A stretch of 64,000 nucleotides of DNA, taken from positions 1 to 64,000 of the forward strand of contig JAHDBV010000003.1 in assembly GCA_020630195.1 (NCBI GenBank). Direction: 5' to 3'. The notes under the pieces are model-generated. The model did no database searches. It saw nothing but the letters and a program-made list of their open reading frames with translations, and had not been told where the DNA came from. Within the stretch, counting starts at the first letter, position 1; the number at the start of each line of letters is the position of its first letter. Shown in pieces: positions 38,422-48,084 of this stretch. This DNA comes from Acidimicrobiales bacterium (GTDB taxonomy: Bacteria > Actinomycetota > Acidimicrobiia > Acidimicrobiales > SZUA-35). A program made the translations under genes and the position numbers.

Positions 38422-38988
38422 ATGCGTCGTCGGGGAATCGCGGGTGTGTTGTTGGCCGCCGGGGCGGGATCCCGGTTCGCCGGGCCCGACCACAAGCTGC
38501 GATCCGAGGTGCGTGGCCGCCCACTCGTGTCGTGGCAGCTCGACGCCATGGCCGCCGCCGGGTTCGACCGCTGCTTCGTCGTCACCGGTGCGGTGGACCT
38601 GTCCGACCTGGTGCCCGACGGCGTGACCGAGGTGCACCATGCCGGATGGGCCGACGGCCAGGCCGGATCACTGCAGGCCGGTATCACCGCCGTCCGTGAA
38701 GCGGAGCTCGGCGCCGCGGTGGTGGGCGTGGCCGACACCCCCGGGGTCACCGTCGCCGCGTGGCGGGTGGTGGGGGCCTCGGCCGGGCCGATCGTGGTGG
38801 CGAGTTTCGACGGAGCCCACCGCCCACCGGTGAAGCTGGAGTCCGAGGTCTTCGACCTGTTGCCCACCGACGGCGACGAAGGAGCACGCGCCCTGCTCCG
38901 GGATCGGCCGGATCTCGTTTCTGCGGTACCGTGCCCGGGCGACCCATCCGACATCGACACCGAGGAAGACCGGAACCGATGGAGCTGA
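38422..38988 (+). CDS. MobA/MocA-like nucleotidyltransferase (molybdenum cofactor cytidylyltransferase-like)
   Basis: GVLLAAGAGSRFAGPDHKL; DGQAGSLQAGI; VGVADTPGVT. Confidence 0.87.
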   Translation: MRRRGIAGVLLAAGAGSRFAGPDHKLRSEVRGRPLVSWQLDAMAAAGFDRCFVVTGAVDLSDLVPDGVTEVHHAGWADGQAGSLQAGITAVREAELGAAVVGVADTPGVTVAAWRVVGASAGPIVVASFDGAHRPPVKLESEVFDLLPTDGDEGARALLRDRPDLVSAVPCPGDPSDIDTEEDRNRWS

Positions 38989-39722
38989 CCAACGACTTCG
39001 TCGTCGACCGACCCGTCGACGAGACCTGGACGATCCTGAACGATCTCGAGTTCATCGCCCCCTGCATGCCCGGGGCCCAGCTCCAGGAGATCGAGGGTGA
39101 CGAGTACCGAGGGGTCGTGAAGGTCAAGGTGGGCCCGATCACCGCCCAGTACAAGGGCAAGGCCCGGTTCGTCGAGCAGGACGAGGCGAACAAGACCGCC
39201 AAGCTCAAGGCCGAGGGGCGCGACCCCCGCCAGGGCAACGCCAACGCCATGGTCACCGCCACCATGAGCGCCGGCGAGGCGCCCGACACGACCAACGTGA
39301 CGGTGCACACCGATCTCGCGCTGTCCGGCAAGATCGCCAGCTTCGGCCGCGGCGCCATCGAGGACGTCTCCAAGAAGATCCTCGGCCAGTTCGTCGACAA
39401 CCTCCGCGACAAGCTCGCCGAAGGTGCCGGTCCCGCCGCCGAGGCCGCCGCGCCCGCGGCGGCTGCCGCTCCGGCCGCTGCCGCTGCTGCGCCCGCCGCT
39501 GCCGCCGAGGCCGTCGCCGATCCCGCTCCGGCCGCCGAGCCGGCGGCCGCCGCCGAGCCCGCCGCACCGGCGGTGCGCAAGATCGACTCGCCCGAGGCCG
39601 AGCCCGTCGACCTCCTCGACGTCGCCGGCGACTCGATGGTGAAGCGCCTCGCACCGGTGCTCGGTGGCCTGGTGCTCCTGCTCGTGCTGCGGATGATCCT
39701 CCGCGGCGGCAGCGACGACTGA
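38979..39722 (+). CDS. coxG: CoxG/SRPBCC-family protein with Ala/Pro linker and C-terminal TM anchor
   Basis: MELTNDFVVDRPVDETWTILNDLEFIAPCMPGAQLQEIEGDEYRG; PAAAAAP linker; C-terminal GGLVLLLVLRMILRGG. Confidence 0.88.
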   Translation: MELTNDFVVDRPVDETWTILNDLEFIAPCMPGAQLQEIEGDEYRGVVKVKVGPITAQYKGKARFVEQDEANKTAKLKAEGRDPRQGNANAMVTATMSAGEAPDTTNVTVHTDLALSGKIASFGRGAIEDVSKKILGQFVDNLRDKLAEGAGPAAEAAAPAAAAAPAAAAAAPAAAAEAVADPAPAAEPAAAAEPAAPAVRKIDSPEAEPVDLLDVAGDSMVKRLAPVLGGLVLLLVLRMILRGGSDD

Positions 39723-39730
39723 CAGCGTCG

Positions 39731-40261
39731 ATGACGGATCGGGTGGTCGCCTCGACGGCTGCGGAGGCCGGTGCCGACGCGCCGACCGACGACCTGGCCG
39801 AGGTCGTGACGCGGCTGCTCGGACGCAAACCGATGGGACGGTTCTCCGTCGTGGTCGCCCGACCCGACGGCACCCCGGCGGTGCTGCGCAACGCCCCGCT
39901 GCTCGACGACGGCCGTCCGATGCCGACGACGTTCTGGCTCGCCGATCCGGCGCTCAACAAGGCGATCGGCACCCTCGAAGCCGAGGGCGGGGTCAAGGCC
40001 GCCGAAGCGGCGATCCCCGCCGCGGACATCGCGGCGACCCACGCCCGCGCCGATGCCCGTCGGGCCGCCGAACTCCCCGCAGGCCACGACGGCCCCGCAC
40101 CGTCGGGCGGCGTGGGCGGCACCCGACAGGGCGTCAAGTGCCTGCATGCGCACTACGCCAACTGGCTCGCCGGTGACGAGGACCCGGTCGGGGCATGGGT
40201 CGATGCCCGGCTCCGACTCGTCGGCCGACACTGGCGTGACGACCGGGGCGACGCCGCATGA
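39731..40261 (+). CDS. DUF501 family protein
   Basis: RFSVVVARPDGTPAVLRNAPLLDDGRPMPTTFWL; GVKCLHAHYANWLAGDEDPVG. Confidence 0.9.
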   Translation: MTDRVVASTAAEAGADAPTDDLAEVVTRLLGRKPMGRFSVVVARPDGTPAVLRNAPLLDDGRPMPTTFWLADPALNKAIGTLEAEGGVKAAEAAIPAADIAATHARADARRAAELPAGHDGPAPSGGVGGTRQGVKCLHAHYANWLAGDEDPVGAWVDARLRLVGRHWRDDRGDAA

Positions 40262-41181
40262 CCAGGGTGGCGGTGGATCTCGGCACCAACACGCTGCGAT
40301 GGCTGATCGACACCGGTGACGGTGCTCCTCGGCGGGCCGTGCGGATGTGCGGGCTCGGTCGAGATCTCGAGCGCACGAAGGCCTTCCATCCCGACGCCCT
40401 GGCCGCGGTCGACGCCGGCCTGGCCGAGCTCGCCACCGAACTCGCCGGTCTCGCCGGCCCCCGCATCCGTGCCGTGTCGACCGCCGTGGCCCGGCGTGTC
40501 GACGACGTCGAACCGCTCGCCGCGCTGGTGCGGTCGCACCTCGGGGTCGAACTCGAGGTCGTCTCCGGCGAGGACGAAGCGGCACTCGCCGCCGCCGGGG
40601 TGACCGCCGGGCTGCCCGATCTCGCCGGTGCCGGCCCCGTCGTCGTGATCGACATCGGGGGCGGTTCCACCGAGTTCGTCCTGCTCGACGACGGCGCCGT
40701 GACGGCGGCGATGTCGCTCGACATCGGCGCCCGCACCGTCACCGACCAGTACCTCGACAGCGATCCTCCCCGGGCCGCCGAGCTGTCGGCCGCTCTCTCG
40801 GTCATCGAGCTCTATCTCGACGATCTCCGTCGGGATCGTCCGGCCATCACCGACGCCATCGACGACGGTGCCTCCGTGGTGATGGTCGCCGGCACGGCCA
40901 CCACCGTCGCCGCCGTGGAGATCGGACTGCTCGAGTGGGATCCCGCCCGGGTGCACGGCTTCGAGCTCGACAAGCCGGCGGCCGAGGACGTCTACCGGAC
41001 CCTCGCCACCGAGTCGGCCGAGGATCGGGCCTTCAACCCCGGCCTGCCCGCCGACCGGGTCGACGTGATCGTCGGCGGCTGTTGCGTGCTCGTCGAGACC
41101 ATGCGCCAACTCGGCATCGAGATGGTGACCGTCTCGGTCAGCGACCTGCTCGACGGGCTCCTGGCCTCGGTGGGGGACTGA
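40258..41181 (+). CDS. ppx: Exopolyphosphatase Ppx/GppA family
   Basis: RVAVDLGTNTLRWLI; VIDIGGGSTEFVLL. Confidence 0.93.
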   Translation: MTRVAVDLGTNTLRWLIDTGDGAPRRAVRMCGLGRDLERTKAFHPDALAAVDAGLAELATELAGLAGPRIRAVSTAVARRVDDVEPLAALVRSHLGVELEVVSGEDEAALAAAGVTAGLPDLAGAGPVVVIDIGGGSTEFVLLDDGAVTAAMSLDIGARTVTDQYLDSDPPRAAELSAALSVIELYLDDLRRDRPAITDAIDDGASVVMVAGTATTVAAVEIGLLEWDPARVHGFELDKPAAEDVYRTLATESAEDRAFNPGLPADRVDVIVGGCCVLVETMRQLGIEMVTVSVSDLLDGLLASVGD

Positions 41182-41792
41182 TGGCCACCATCCCGGCACC
41201 CACCGCCACGACGCTCATCGGTCGGCGCGTGATCCTGCGGCCGCTCCGCCAGGACGACTTCGGCTCGTGGCGCGAGGTCCGTCGTCGCAACCGCGACTGG
41301 TTGACCGTGTGGGAGCCGTCGCGGCTGCCCGGCAGTCCCGACGTCGTCGAGGACCGCAATGCGTTCGCCCTGCGCTGCCACGCACGGCATCGTGACTGGC
41401 AGAACGGTTCGGGGTACGGCTTCGGTGTGTTCGTCGCCGGTCACTTCGCCGGTGAGGTGAACATCAACTCGGTCCAGCGGGGTGCGTTCCAGAACGCCTA
41501 CATCGGCTACTGGATCGACGAGGCCAGGGCCGGCCACGGCTACACCCCCGAGGCCGTCGTGCACGTGCTCCGGTTCGGGTTCGAGACGCTCGGTCTCCAC
41601 CGCCTCCAGATCGCCATCGTGCCCCGCAACACCGCCTCGCTGCGTGTGGTCGACAAACTCGGCGTCCGTTCCGAGGGGGTCGCCCAGCGCTACCTCGAGA
41701 TCAACGGCACCTGGGAAGACCACGAACGGTTCGCCATGACGACCGAGGAGTGGACGGCCCGTCGCTCGGAGCTGCTGGGCGCCTGGCTGTAG
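41181..41792 (+). CDS. GNAT acetyltransferase (RimJ/RimL-like)
   Basis: GEVNINSVQRGAFQNAYIGYWIDEARAGHGYTPEAVVHVLRFGFETLGLHRLQIAI. Confidence 0.92.
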   Translation: MATIPAPTATTLIGRRVILRPLRQDDFGSWREVRRRNRDWLTVWEPSRLPGSPDVVEDRNAFALRCHARHRDWQNGSGYGFGVFVAGHFAGEVNINSVQRGAFQNAYIGYWIDEARAGHGYTPEAVVHVLRFGFETLGLHRLQIAIVPRNTASLRVVDKLGVRSEGVAQRYLEINGTWEDHERFAMTTEEWTARRSELLGAWL

Positions 41793-41851
41793 CCGTCGGC
41801 GCCTCGTCGGCGGACGGGCGACGCTGGACCCGGTCGAACTAGCGTCGGCCC

Positions 41852-43552
41852 ATGGACGCCACCTTCACCGCACCAGGGCCCGGGAAGTGGGCGCTCGACC
41901 GCAGCCACTACGACGGCGGAACCACGCCGCTCGTGCAGGAACTGCTCGCCGGGGCGATGACCGACGCCGTCCGGGGCGTGTTCGACACGCTCGGGGTGCC
42001 CGCCGAGACCGTCGACTGCCGCTGGGTACACGGGTTCTGTTACACGCGTCTGCGTCCGCTCGTGCGGCCGGACCAGCCGAGCACGTCGGCCCCGCCCGCC
42101 GCCGCCGTCTGGTTGCTGTCCCGACTCCACCCCGAGTTCCGGCGCCGCAACAAGCTCGCACTCGAGAATCTCGAGACCTCACCCGCGCCGGCGGTGATCG
42201 ACGAGTGGCGCTCGACCATCCGACCACGGCTCGTCGAGATCAACCGTCGGCTCGGCGCGGTCGATCTCGACGCCGCGTCGACCGACGCCCTCGGTGCCCA
42301 TGTCACGGAGGTCATCGAGCACTGCGAGTTCACCTTCCGCGAGCACTTCCGTCTGCACGGCTACGACCTCGGTCCGATCGGCAACCTCATCATGGAGGCC
42401 GAGCCGTGGGGGCTCTCCGCCGGTGAGGTGGTCGCCGCACTCGCTGGCGCCTCACCCTCCACGACCGACCCGATCGACGAGCTGGCGGCGATCCACGCCG
42501 CCGTGGTGTCGGCCGGTGCCGTACCCGCCGAGCTCGGCTCCCTCGACGACGTCCGGGCGGCCTCACCCGAGGCCGCCCGTCTGCTCGAGGCCTACCTCGA
42601 TCGTCGCGGCACCGTCCTCTACGCCGGGTACGACGTCGAGTCGCCGACACTCGGCGAAGCCCCCGAGGTGGTGCTGGCCACGATCGTCAACACCGCCAGC
42701 CCGTCGGGCGACCACGAGGCCGCCGCGGCGCTGGTGGCCGACGAGCTCCGGGCCCGGGTCCCCGCCGGCGACCGCGATCGGTTCGACGAGTTGTTGGCCG
42801 AAGCCCGCGACGCCATGGATCTGCGCGACGACAACGGCCCGATCACGATCGAGTGGCCGACCGGGTTGCTCCGGTTGGCCGTGTTGGCGCTCGGGCGCCG
42901 GCTCGTGGCCGACGGTCGCCTCGATGGTGGTGCGCCCGATGCGTCGACGCTCGTGTTCGAACTCACCGTCGACGAGATCCGCACCGCGAGTCGCGGTGGG
43001 TCCGTTCCGGCGACGGCCGAGCTGGCCGACCGGCGTGCCGCCCGCCGCGCCGCCCTCGACCTCGATCCACCGCTCGCACTGGGCGACGACGAACCCTCAC
43101 CCGACCCGTCGGTGTTGCCGGAGGGTCTGCGACGCCTGATCGTCATGACCGAGACCGTGCTCGCCGAGCTCGGCATGAACGCGAACGACGTCGAGATCGG
43201 GGCCACGGCGGCCGAGGCCGCCGGTGCCGACGGGCTGCGGGGCACGGGCATCGGGATGGGTTCCGTCACCGGGATCGCCCGGGTCGCGACCACCGCCGAG
43301 GACGCGCTCGCCGGCCTCGAGCCGGGTGAGATCCTCGTGACCCGGATGACCAGCCCCGCCTACAACATGGTGCTCACGTTGGTCGACGGGCTCGTGACCA
43401 CCGACGGTGGCCCGATGAGCCACGCCGCCGTGCTCAGCCGTGAGCTCGGCATCCCGGCGGTGATCGGGGCCGCCGCCGCGATCGACCACGTCCGGACGGG
43501 CGATCGCATCACCGTCGACGCCGACCGGGGCGAGATCCGCCTCGGCGACTGA
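41852..43552 (+). CDS. PEP-utilizing (phosphohistidine) domain protein without ATP-grasp domain
   Basis: GEILVTRMTSPAYNMVLTLVDGLVTTDGGPMSHAAVLSRELGIPAVIGA. Confidence 0.9.
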   Translation: MDATFTAPGPGKWALDRSHYDGGTTPLVQELLAGAMTDAVRGVFDTLGVPAETVDCRWVHGFCYTRLRPLVRPDQPSTSAPPAAAVWLLSRLHPEFRRRNKLALENLETSPAPAVIDEWRSTIRPRLVEINRRLGAVDLDAASTDALGAHVTEVIEHCEFTFREHFRLHGYDLGPIGNLIMEAEPWGLSAGEVVAALAGASPSTTDPIDELAAIHAAVVSAGAVPAELGSLDDVRAASPEAARLLEAYLDRRGTVLYAGYDVESPTLGEAPEVVLATIVNTASPSGDHEAAAALVADELRARVPAGDRDRFDELLAEARDAMDLRDDNGPITIEWPTGLLRLAVLALGRRLVADGRLDGGAPDASTLVFELTVDEIRTASRGGSVPATAELADRRAARRAALDLDPPLALGDDEPSPDPSVLPEGLRRLIVMTETVLAELGMNANDVEIGATAAEAAGADGLRGTGIGMGSVTGIARVATTAEDALAGLEPGEILVTRMTSPAYNMVLTLVDGLVTTDGGPMSHAAVLSRELGIPAVIGAAAAIDHVRTGDRITVDADRGEIRLGD

Positions 43553-43564
43553 GCGCGGCTCGGG

Positions 43565-44341
43565 TCAGCTCTTCGAGCTGATGCGGGCGGCCAGCTCGGC
43601 GAGGCGGGCCTGGAACTCGGGCTGCTGGGTCGAGTGGGCCTGGGGGGCGACTTCGTAGGCCACGGCGGCGTCCTGGGTGGTGATCGCACCGGACCGCATG
43701 TGGGCGAGCGACTTCTTCGTCTCGATGATGAGGTCCCGTGGTGCCGCCGCGGCGCGGGCCGCCATCTCCTGGGCGTGGGGGAGGAGCTGGCCGTCGTCGA
43801 CACACCGATGGGCCAACCCGACCCGGGCCGCCTCCTCACCGTCCATCACGTCGGAGAACAGGATCGCGGCCGCCGCGGTCTGCGGGGTCGTGATGTTCTG
43901 GAACATCCAGGTGTGCCCACCGCCGGGGTGGATGCCGAGCTGCATGAAGCGCACGTCGAAGCGGGCCTTCCGGGCCGCGAGGCGCACGTCGCAGATCAGG
44001 GCGAGGTTCATGCCCGCCCCGACGGCGGCGCCGTTCACGGCGGCGATGGTCGGCAACGGTGAGCGGCCGAACCGCAGGAAGCCCTGGTAGATCGCCATCA
44101 GGCTGCCTTCGGCGGCCTCGACGTCGGTGCTGCCGCCGAGGTGCGACAGGTCGGCGCCGGCGGAGAACGCCTTGCCCGCACCGGTGACCACGATGGCGCC
44201 GACGTTCGGGTCGGCGTCGACCCGGTCGAGGATCTCCTCCACCTCGTCACACATGGCGAGGGTCATCGCGTTGCGGCGGGTGGGATCGTCGAGGGTCACG
44301 GTGGCGACGCCGTCGGTGATGTCGAGGTGAGCAAGAGCCAT
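43565..44341 (-). CDS. Enoyl-CoA hydratase/isomerase family
   Basis: ATVTLDDPTRRNAMTLAM; VVTGAGKAFSAGADL; AAVNGAAVGAGMNLAL. Confidence 0.94.
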   Translation of the reverse strand: MALAHLDITDGVATVTLDDPTRRNAMTLAMCDEVEEILDRVDADPNVGAIVVTGAGKAFSAGADLSHLGGSTDVEAAEGSLMAIYQGFLRFGRSPLPTIAAVNGAAVGAGMNLALICDVRLAARKARFDVRFMQLGIHPGGGHTWMFQNITTPQTAAAAILFSDVMDGEEAARVGLAHRCVDDGQLLPHAQEMAARAAAAPRDLIIETKKSLAHMRSGAITTQDAAVAYEVAPQAHSTQQPEFQARLAELAARISSKS

Positions 44342-44456
44342 GGCGGCAGTGTGGCATCCCGCACGACCCCGACACCACGCCGACCGTGGCCGGAGGTTCC
44401 CCGCCGGGGGGTGATCCGGTGGCAGCGCCGGGGCGGGACGGACCTACGATGCAGCG

Positions 44457-45050
44457 GTGGCGTTGATCCTCGCTTCGTCGTCGCCCCGACGGCTCGAGCT
44501 CCTGGGCCTCCACGGTCTCGAGCCGGTGGTGGCACCGGCGGACATCGACGAGACGCCGCGCCCGTCCGAATCGGCCGACGAGCTCGTTCGTCGGCTCGCG
44601 GCGGAGAAAGCCGCCACCATCGGTGCTCGCTCCGACGCCGACGCCGTGATCGTCGCCGCCGACACCATGGTGGTGCTCGACGGTGACCCGCTCGGCAAAC
44701 CCGTCGACGCCGACGAGGCCCGCTCGATGCTGCGCCGGCTCGACGGCCGGGAGCACCGGGTGCTCACCGGTGTCGCCGTGGCCACCGCGGACCGGCTCGA
44801 GGTCGAGGTGGCCGCCACCACCGTGTGGTTCCGGGCACTCGGGGACGAGCTGGTCGAGTGGTACGTCTCGACAGGGGAGTGGGACGGCAAGGCCGGGGCC
44901 TACGGCATCCAGGGGCGAGGCGCACTGCTCGTCGAGCGGATCGACGGCCCCTACGACAACGTCGTCGGCCTGCCGATGGTGACCCTCGATCGTCTGCTCC
45001 GACGGGTCGGCCCGGCTCTGCACAGCCTCGCCGAGGTGGCCGGTGTCTGA
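44457..45050 (+). CDS. maf: Maf-family nucleotide pyrophosphatase
   Basis: LILASSSPRRLELLGL; AADTMVVLDGDPLGKP; GIQGRGALLVERIDGPYDNVVGLP. Confidence 0.95.
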   Translation: MALILASSSPRRLELLGLHGLEPVVAPADIDETPRPSESADELVRRLAAEKAATIGARSDADAVIVAADTMVVLDGDPLGKPVDADEARSMLRRLDGREHRVLTGVAVATADRLEVEVAATTVWFRALGDELVEWYVSTGEWDGKAGAYGIQGRGALLVERIDGPYDNVVGLPMVTLDRLLRRVGPALHSLAEVAGV

Positions 45051-46218
45051 GGAGCCCCGCCGCCCCAACCGGCTCAACCGGATGGCGAGCACCCGGGTCG
45101 GCATCGGTCGATCCGAGTCGGTCACCGACCTCGTCGACGAGATCGGCTTCGGTGAACTCGGCGGTCAACGCATCGCCCAGTTCCTCAAGCAGGGGGCCAT
45201 CTTCGCCCTCGGTGTCGTGGCGCTCTACCTCTTCGCCCCCCAGCTGCTCGACATCATCTCCCAGGCCGAACGCCTCGTCGTGATCCGCTGGTGGTGGTTC
45301 GTGGTGATGATCGGGCTCGAGGTGCTGTCGTTCGTCTTCGTCTGGTACCTCACGCGCCTCGTCCTGCCGAACCTGTCGTGGTTCGTGGCCGCCACGGCGC
45401 AGCTCGTGTCGAACGCCGTGTCCCGGGTCGTGCCCGGTGGCGCCGGCCCCGGTGGCGCGGCGCTCTACCGGATGCTGGCGGTCTCGGGCGTCGATGCCGC
45501 CAAGGCGGGCGGGGCGCTGGCCGCGACGTCGATCGTCCAGACGGCCGCCCTGTTCGCCATCCCCGCCGTCGGTCTGCTGTTGGCCCTCGTCGGCGCACCC
45601 GTCCCGGAGAGCCTGTATCCCGTCGCCGTCGCCGGTGGCCTGTTGTTCCTCCTGCTCGTCGGGCTCGGGTGGCTGTTCGTCACCTTCGATCGCCCACTCG
45701 TCCGGGCCACGGTCGGCGTCGACCGGACGATCGGCGCCGCGTTCCGCCGGTTCGGTGGGTCGCAGCGTTTCGACCCCGACCACACACTCGACGAGCGTGA
45801 TCGCCTCGTCGAGGTGGTGGGCGACAACTGGCTGCGGGTGATCGTGGCCGCCGCGGCCAAATGGGTGCTCGATTACCTCGTGCTCGTGGCCGCCCTGTTC
45901 GCCGTGGGCGCCGAGCCCCGGCTCTCGGTCGTGCTGCTGGCCTATTCGGCCACCGCCGTCGTCGCCATGATCCCGATCACCCCCGGCGGGCTCGGGTTCG
46001 TCGAGGTCACCCTCGTCCAGGTGATCGTGCTGTCCGGTGTGTCCCTCGAGAACGCGTTGCTCGCCACGCTGGCGTACCGGATCGTCAGCTGGCTCCTGCC
46101 TCTCGTCGCCGCGGTGCCCGCCTGGGTGCTGTATCGCCGGCGTTTCCCGCCGAATCCCGAGCGGCTCCGTCAGCCCGCCGCGGATCGGGGCCCCCGACGT
46201 GGCAACGTGGCGTCGTGA
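45043..46218 (+). CDS. Lysylphosphatidylglycerol synthase TM/UPF0104-like integral membrane protein
   Basis: Polytopic; RVVPGGAGPGGAALYRMLAVSGV; MIPITPGGLGFVEVTLV. Confidence 0.88.
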   Translation: MSEEPRRPNRLNRMASTRVGIGRSESVTDLVDEIGFGELGGQRIAQFLKQGAIFALGVVALYLFAPQLLDIISQAERLVVIRWWWFVVMIGLEVLSFVFVWYLTRLVLPNLSWFVAATAQLVSNAVSRVVPGGAGPGGAALYRMLAVSGVDAAKAGGALAATSIVQTAALFAIPAVGLLLALVGAPVPESLYPVAVAGGLLFLLLVGLGWLFVTFDRPLVRATVGVDRTIGAAFRRFGGSQRFDPDHTLDERDRLVEVVGDNWLRVIVAAAAKWVLDYLVLVAALFAVGAEPRLSVVLLAYSATAVVAMIPITPGGLGFVEVTLVQVIVLSGVSLENALLATLAYRIVSWLLPLVAAVPAWVLYRRRFPPNPERLRQPAADRGPRRGNVAS

Positions 46219-46952
46219 TCACGATCTCCACGCTCTGGCGGTTCCCCGTGAAGTCGATCGGTGGTGAGTCGCTCGAGGCGGCCACCGTCGGCCCGTTCGG
46301 CATCGACGGCGACCGTGCGTTCGGCATCCGGGACACCGAGACGGGCAACATCCTGACCGGCCGCCGGGCGCCCGCCCTGCTGATGGCCACGGCACGGCTC
46401 GTCGACGGATCACCGGTGATCACCACGGACCGAGGTGATCGACTCGACGACGACGCCGCGCTGTCGGCCTGGCTCGGTCACGGCGTCGAACTGGTCGAGG
46501 CCGACCCCGAGCTCGGCGGCACGTTCGAGAATCCGATGAACGTGGAGCACGACACCGACTGGATCTCCTGGACCGGACCGACGGGTGTCTTCCACGACTC
46601 GGGGCGCACGCAGGTGTCGCTCATGTCGACGGCGTCGGTGGGGGAGTGGGACGACCGTCGCTTCCGCACCAACGTCATCGTCGACGGCATCGAGGCGGCT
46701 GCCGGTGAGGACGCCTGGGTGGGTCACCGCCTCGGGCTCGGTGACGACGGTGTCGAGGTGACCGTCGGCAAGCGGATCGACCGGTGTGTGATGGTCACCC
46801 GGCCCCAGCCCGGTCTGGATCGGGACCTCGACGTCTACCGGACGATCCGGGACCAGCGGGGCAACTGCCTCGCCGTCGGGTCGCTCGTCGCCAGCGGAGG
46901 GCGGGTGGCGGTGGGTGACGCCGTGACGGTGCTCGGCCCGATCGACGGCTGA
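46215..46952 (+). CDS. MOSC domain protein
   Basis: ISTLWRFPVKSIGGESLEAATVGPFGIDGDRAFGI; RRFRTNVIVDG; RCVMVTRPQPGLDRDLDVYRTI. Confidence 0.92.
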   Translation: MITISTLWRFPVKSIGGESLEAATVGPFGIDGDRAFGIRDTETGNILTGRRAPALLMATARLVDGSPVITTDRGDRLDDDAALSAWLGHGVELVEADPELGGTFENPMNVEHDTDWISWTGPTGVFHDSGRTQVSLMSTASVGEWDDRRFRTNVIVDGIEAAAGEDAWVGHRLGLGDDGVEVTVGKRIDRCVMVTRPQPGLDRDLDVYRTIRDQRGNCLAVGSLVASGGRVAVGDAVTVLGPIDG

Positions 46953-46953
46953 G

Positions 46954-48084
46954 TCAGGCCGACTCGAGTTCGGCCAGGAACTGCTGGCCCACCCGACAGT
47001 CCTCGCGCTTGGCACACCACTTGCAGGCGTGCGACGGCCGGAAGGTGGCCTCGCGCTGATCGGTCGTGAGCTCGACGATCTTGCCGACCGCGTCGACGGT
47101 GCGCTGGGCGGTGGCCCACAACATGTCCTCGGTGACCTGCTCGGAGCGGGCCTGGCCGGCGTCGAGGTAGTAGTTGACGAGCATCCGGGGCGGTGTGCCG
47201 TTCTTGAGCGTCTCGAGCAGGGCGTAGAAGCGCAGATCGTCGATGTGGGCAGGCTGGGGGCCACCGGTCTTCATGTCGAGCAGCACACGGCCGGCCTGGT
47301 TGCCCCGGGCGAAGCCGAGGCTGAGGTCGACCTTGCCCGACAGCACGATCCGGTCGTCGCAGAGGTCGGCTCGGACCCGGCTCTCCGTCACCGGACGCCA
47401 TGCTCGTCGCAGCGGCGGGAACCCGTCGAGGAAGGCCGCCACCCGGTCGTTCGCCGCCGCGAGCAGCTCGGCCCGGGTCGGTTCGTCGAGGGTGGCGAGG
47501 AAGTCGCCCACACGGGCGTAGGGGTCGGACTCGAGGCGGGCGATCGCACCCTCGACGAGGTCGAGCGGGGTGGGGGTCCCGCGCCAGGTGATCGACAGCT
47601 CGATCGCCTTGTGGGCCACGACGCCGCGGGCGATCGGCACGGTCCAGGCGAAGGTGTCCTCCGCCTCGGCGAGGTAGCGCTGCTCGCACGCGTGGATCTG
47701 GCTGATCCGATGCTTCGACACGAAGAGCGGATCGGGGCGACCGTCACCGTCGTGATCGTCTCCGCCCCGTCGGTGTTCGAGCCAGGCCGCATGGGCGTCG
47801 GCCGCCGTGGCGAGTGACGACTCGAGCTGCGCCCGCAGGGTCGGGCCGAGGTCGGGGTCGAAGCTCGGTCGATCGGTGGTGCCGAGCTCATCGAGGAGCC
47901 GCTGCTGGGTCGGGGTCAGCTGCTCGGGGACGAGACCGCCGCCCGAGGCCGCCGGGGTGGGGCGCGGCGGCGCCGATGGGTCGACGGGGGTCGGGGGTTC
48001 CGAGGCCGGTGCGGCATCGACGATCTCGCCGTCGGCGAGGAACTCCTCGGGCGGTGCGGCCTCACCGGCCACGTCCTCGCTCAC
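46954..48084 (-). CDS. PD-(D/E)XK nuclease with Cas4/AddB-like Fe-S cysteines
   Basis: RGVVAHKAIELSI, LSGKVDLSLG, VLLDMKTGG; HACEQ plus C-terminal CKWCAKREDC; GTG start overlaps upstream stop. Confidence 0.85.
   Translation of the reverse strand: MSEDVAGEAAPPEEFLADGEIVDAAPASEPPTPVDPSAPPRPTPAASGGGLVPEQLTPTQQRLLDELGTTDRPSFDPDLGPTLRAQLESSLATAADAHAAWLEHRRGGDDHDGDGRPDPLFVSKHRISQIHACEQRYLAEAEDTFAWTVPIARGVVAHKAIELSITWRGTPTPLDLVEGAIARLESDPYARVGDFLATLDEPTRAELLAAANDRVAAFLDGFPPLRRAWRPVTESRVRADLCDDRIVLSGKVDLSLGFARGNQAGRVLLDMKTGGPQPAHIDDLRFYALLETLKNGTPPRMLVNYYLDAGQARSEQVTEDMLWATAQRTVDAVGKIVELTTDQREATFRPSHACKWCAKREDCRVGQQFLAELESA

Noticed and set aside
46954-48084. Cas4 of a CRISPR-Cas locus
   Set aside because: No cas1/cas2, effector genes or repeat-spacer array in the window; Fe-S PD-(D/E)XK nucleases also occur in repair contexts
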